Source: DASSBR01 sp035688265
GTDB taxonomy: Bacteria; Pseudomonadota; Gammaproteobacteria; Natronospirales; DASSBR01
Length of the DNA: 64,000 bases
Direction of reading: 5' to 3'
Assembly (NCBI GenBank): GCA_035688265.1
Contig: DASSNE010000056.1
Coordinates: 9,780-73,779 of the forward strand
Each line of letters opens with the position of its first letter. Position 1 is the stretch's first letter. Shown here in pieces: positions 62,356-64,000 of this stretch. A program made the translations under genes and the position numbers. Under the pieces are notes generated by a model. That model was given only the letters and a program-made list of their open reading frames with translations. It ran no database searches and was not told the origin of the DNA.

Positions 62356-63293
62356 GTGCTTAGAGCGGGTGACGCAGCAGTAACCTGCGTTGTTTTTACA
62401 TGAGACGCAAGGGCAATAAGGCCAACCAAGGTTGTATGATAGTTCATCAGGAAGAACTTCCTATCCTTGTCATAAGCTTGATTGACTGGGGCGCGCTTAT
62501 CCCTTGATGGGCCAGGAAATACGCCACTTTTGCTTTGAACATTAAAGAAATCTGGAACGTATTCCGCATAAGTATTCTCATCGTCAATGAGGCTCGCGAC
62601 TATAAGTAGTTCTCCATATATGTCCCAGTTGCCCCTCTTTCTAAAGATGTCCAACCACATAGGTAACCAAATCTTCAGGTACCGCCTTGTTGACTGCGGC
62701 AATAGTTCTGGGGTGTTCCCCATATCAGTCAAATAGAAAACTTCATGAGTGATGGTATAAGCCACATCTTCCGAAATAATCCAAGGTTCCGGCTCAGAAG
62801 CGATCAGCGTGGGCCCGGCAACAGCAGGCGTAAACTTCCTGTTAGTTAGAAATCGCATCGCCATGTCGACTTCAAGCCTTCGATAATAGAGCATGCTGTT
62901 GTTGGTGTAGAAACGGGAATTCAAAATATAGCTGACCACCCCCTCTAGCGTCCGATTAACGTACCCAAGCGTTCTGAACCACGCATACAGAACAGAGACA
63001 TTAAGCAAATCTGGCCTGGCGAGCAGCATTTCAGCAAGCTTGTCCCCTTCTGAAAACTGGCCCCACGCCCATTTAGCATAGTCATCCACGAAATTTGCCG
63101 CTATACCATATTTCTTTATATAGCATAGCGCGAATAAAAGTTCGCCTAGCGGCTTTATATGCTTAATAATGTAGCGCCCACCGTCTTTATCTTCCTGGGG
63201 CAACGCAAATTGGTTACGTTGTTTTTCGACCCACCTCGATGCCCTAATAAAAGCGGTGCTGCTTCTGCGCACGACTGGATCAATAGCTGTCAT
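62352..63293 (-). CDS. DUF6895-like protein
   Basis: The 313-residue, mostly helical protein contains EPWIISEDVAYTITHEVFYL followed by TDMG, then YLKIWLPMWLDIF, GNWDIYGELLIV and late NYHTTLVGLIAL. These match my memory of the DUF6895 family (PEPW, THxxF-x-TDxG, WDxxGELL), known mainly from actinobacteria and without assigned function. The repeated helices suggest an alpha/alpha fold with a possible active site around the His residues. It overlaps both neighbours (13 bases with the 190-residue gene upstream, 4 bases downstream). Codon use is AT-rich, consistent with transfer. Confidence 0.5.
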   Translation of the reverse strand: MTAIDPVVRRSSTAFIRASRWVEKQRNQFALPQEDKDGGRYIIKHIKPLGELLFALCYIKKYGIAANFVDDYAKWAWGQFSEGDKLAEMLLARPDLLNVSVLYAWFRTLGYVNRTLEGVVSYILNSRFYTNNSMLYYRRLEVDMAMRFLTNRKFTPAVAGPTLIASEPEPWIISEDVAYTITHEVFYLTDMGNTPELLPQSTRRYLKIWLPMWLDIFRKRGNWDIYGELLIVASLIDDENTYAEYVPDFFNVQSKSGVFPGPSRDKRAPVNQAYDKDRKFFLMNYHTTLVGLIALASHVKTTQVTAASPALST

Positions 63294-63852
63294 CCACCCT
63301 CCCGATCAACGATAATACCCAAGCCAAGCGCACATCTTTTGCGATGAGACTGGTTGTCCGCAAATATTCAATCAGTTGACGAGTGTAGTGCCATCCGTAA
63401 TGGCCGCAATTGGACATGGCGCTGTTCATTACGACGATGGCTAGCGATGCGTCTGCCGCCTTCGCTAGGTCGAGGTCATAGCACGCTTGCCCACTAGAAC
63501 GGACAATCTCGACGTATAGATTGTCTGCATACGACCCTCTTGGCAAAGAAATTTTATCTGCGAAGAGAAGGGCTCTTGAAAAAGAGAAAGTTTCGGGCTG
63601 AAGACCCACTTCCTGGTTAAGCGGTTGCTCAGTCCGCCCTGTTGATTGACGATCGATGCCTACAACATCATTCGCTATGTATTGCGCGATCATGTAGTCA
63701 AAAGATGACCCGAAACCCTCGTTTTGCTGTTTGGCTAACGAAACCGCAATCACGGCTTTGGCCGGCGCTGTTAGCTGCGTGTTAAAAACATACGAATGGG
63801 CAACGGCGTCGACGCACTCGCTCCAGGTCAAATAATACCGCGCCGCGTGCAA
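63280..63852 (-). CDS. Uncharacterised protein, probably 5'-interrupted by a group II intron
   Basis: About 190 residues are readable. There is no ATG at the start; the first possible start is a TTG at 63852 without ribosome site, and the frame stays open upstream into the intron-like sequence. The N-terminus (HAARYYLTWSECVDAVAHSY) looks like the inside of a helical domain. The later part contains SGQACYDLDLAKAADASLA and NCGHYGWHYTRQLIEYL. It overlaps the DUF6895-like gene. I infer that the 5' part of the gene lies on the other side of an intron, beyond the window. Function unknown. Confidence 0.45.
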   Translation of the reverse strand: MHAARYYLTWSECVDAVAHSYVFNTQLTAPAKAVIAVSLAKQQNEGFGSSFDYMIAQYIANDVVGIDRQSTGRTEQPLNQEVGLQPETFSFSRALLFADKISLPRGSYADNLYVEIVRSSGQACYDLDLAKAADASLAIVVMNSAMSNCGHYGWHYTRQLIEYLRTTSLIAKDVRLAWVLSLIGRVDDSY

Positions 63853-63861
63853 CTCATTAAA

Positions 63862-64000
63862 TCGAGATAGGGGCCGGGCGTCGCCGCCCGGACCCCTCTC
63901 ACACCACCCGGCATGCGGGCCCGCACCGGGCGGTTCGAGAAGTTGAGGTCAGCATAGGCGAGGTGCCCCCAATCGGTCGAAGTAAGCGATGGTGAGGACG
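63862..64000 (-). mobile_element. 3' end of a bacterial group II intron (partial)
   Basis: On the minus strand, two hairpins occur in order: ACCGCCCGGTGCG...CGCA-TG-CCGGGTGGT at about 63902-63934, a stem with a GGCC loop and a two-base bulge as in domain V, and a GC-rich stem GGGTCCGGGCGGCGACGCCCGGCCCC-type hairpin (63873-63898) as domain VI. An open frame just upstream (LTIAYFDRLGAPRL) may be the end of the intron-encoded reverse transcriptase. The same arrangement ends many intron copies in proteobacterial genomes. Exact boundary not determined. Confidence 0.5.

Overview
The window is GC-rich proteobacterial chromosome, densely coded with many 4-base ATGA/GTGA gene overlaps. Gene content points to a gammaproteobacterium near Xanthomonadales/Nevskiales: a PilG-PilH-PilI-PilJ-ChpA-ChpC type IV pilus chemosensory cluster beside gshB and a tonB-like gene, the lptM-polA pair, engB next to cytochrome c4 and two dsbA genes, and aryl-polyene-type export genes. 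This placement is inferred from gene order, not from a marker gene.

Layout. 1-469: tail of a DUF6516 toxin-like gene and its HTH partner. 500-3092: overlapping operon of a P1 aminopeptidase, an SDR and an ATP-pyrophosphatase. 3140-4368: rnk and a polysaccharide deacetylase. 4429-11168: six genes in the order of an aryl polyene cluster (COG4648 membrane protein, glycosyltransferase-acyltransferase fusion, LolA-like, MMPL exporter, DUF3261 lipoprotein, ketoreductase) but without ketosynthases, ACPs, dehydratases, ligase or thioesterase; palindromic repeats lie where some of these would be. 11265-18035: mixed genes including a cupin, an AraC regulator, a hydrolase, a RelE-type remnant, a nucleotidyltransferase pair, a parvulin, DinB, an acyltransferase and a VOC protein. 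18062-25321: inner-membrane protein, lptM-polA, a strong candidate sRNA between polA and engB, engB, cytochrome c4, two DsbA proteins and a methyltransferase without a normal start codon. 25335-34728: Pil-Chp chemosensory operon (minus strand) lacking pilK and chpB. 34995-36847: gshB-tonB. 36903-39260: GH92 mannosidase. 39297-43251: four peptidase genes in a row, with an Anbu-type proteasome homologue coupled to pmbA. 43435-47578: purE, purK, thiC and a VOC gene, with a large inverted repeat and a MITE. 47773-60820: Pcm-like methyltransferase and rhodanese, then a LytS/LytTR two-component system, a tripartite ABC exporter with one adaptor, one ATPase and six permeases in three alternating pairs, then TolC. 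60827-64000: AT-richer accessory segment with uncharacterised genes (one resembling DUF6895), bounded at the window edge by what looks like the 3' end of a group II intron.

The most notable points are: (1) the triplicated permease-pair exporter, with three 21-bp-spaced direct repeats just upstream of a promoter, the arrangement expected for a LytTR operator; (2) a candidate C-rich-loop sRNA at the Spot 42/ErsA position with a sigma-E-like promoter; (3) an aryl-polyene-like operon reduced to export and anchoring genes; and (4) a low-GC uncharacterised operon that appears interrupted by a group II intron.
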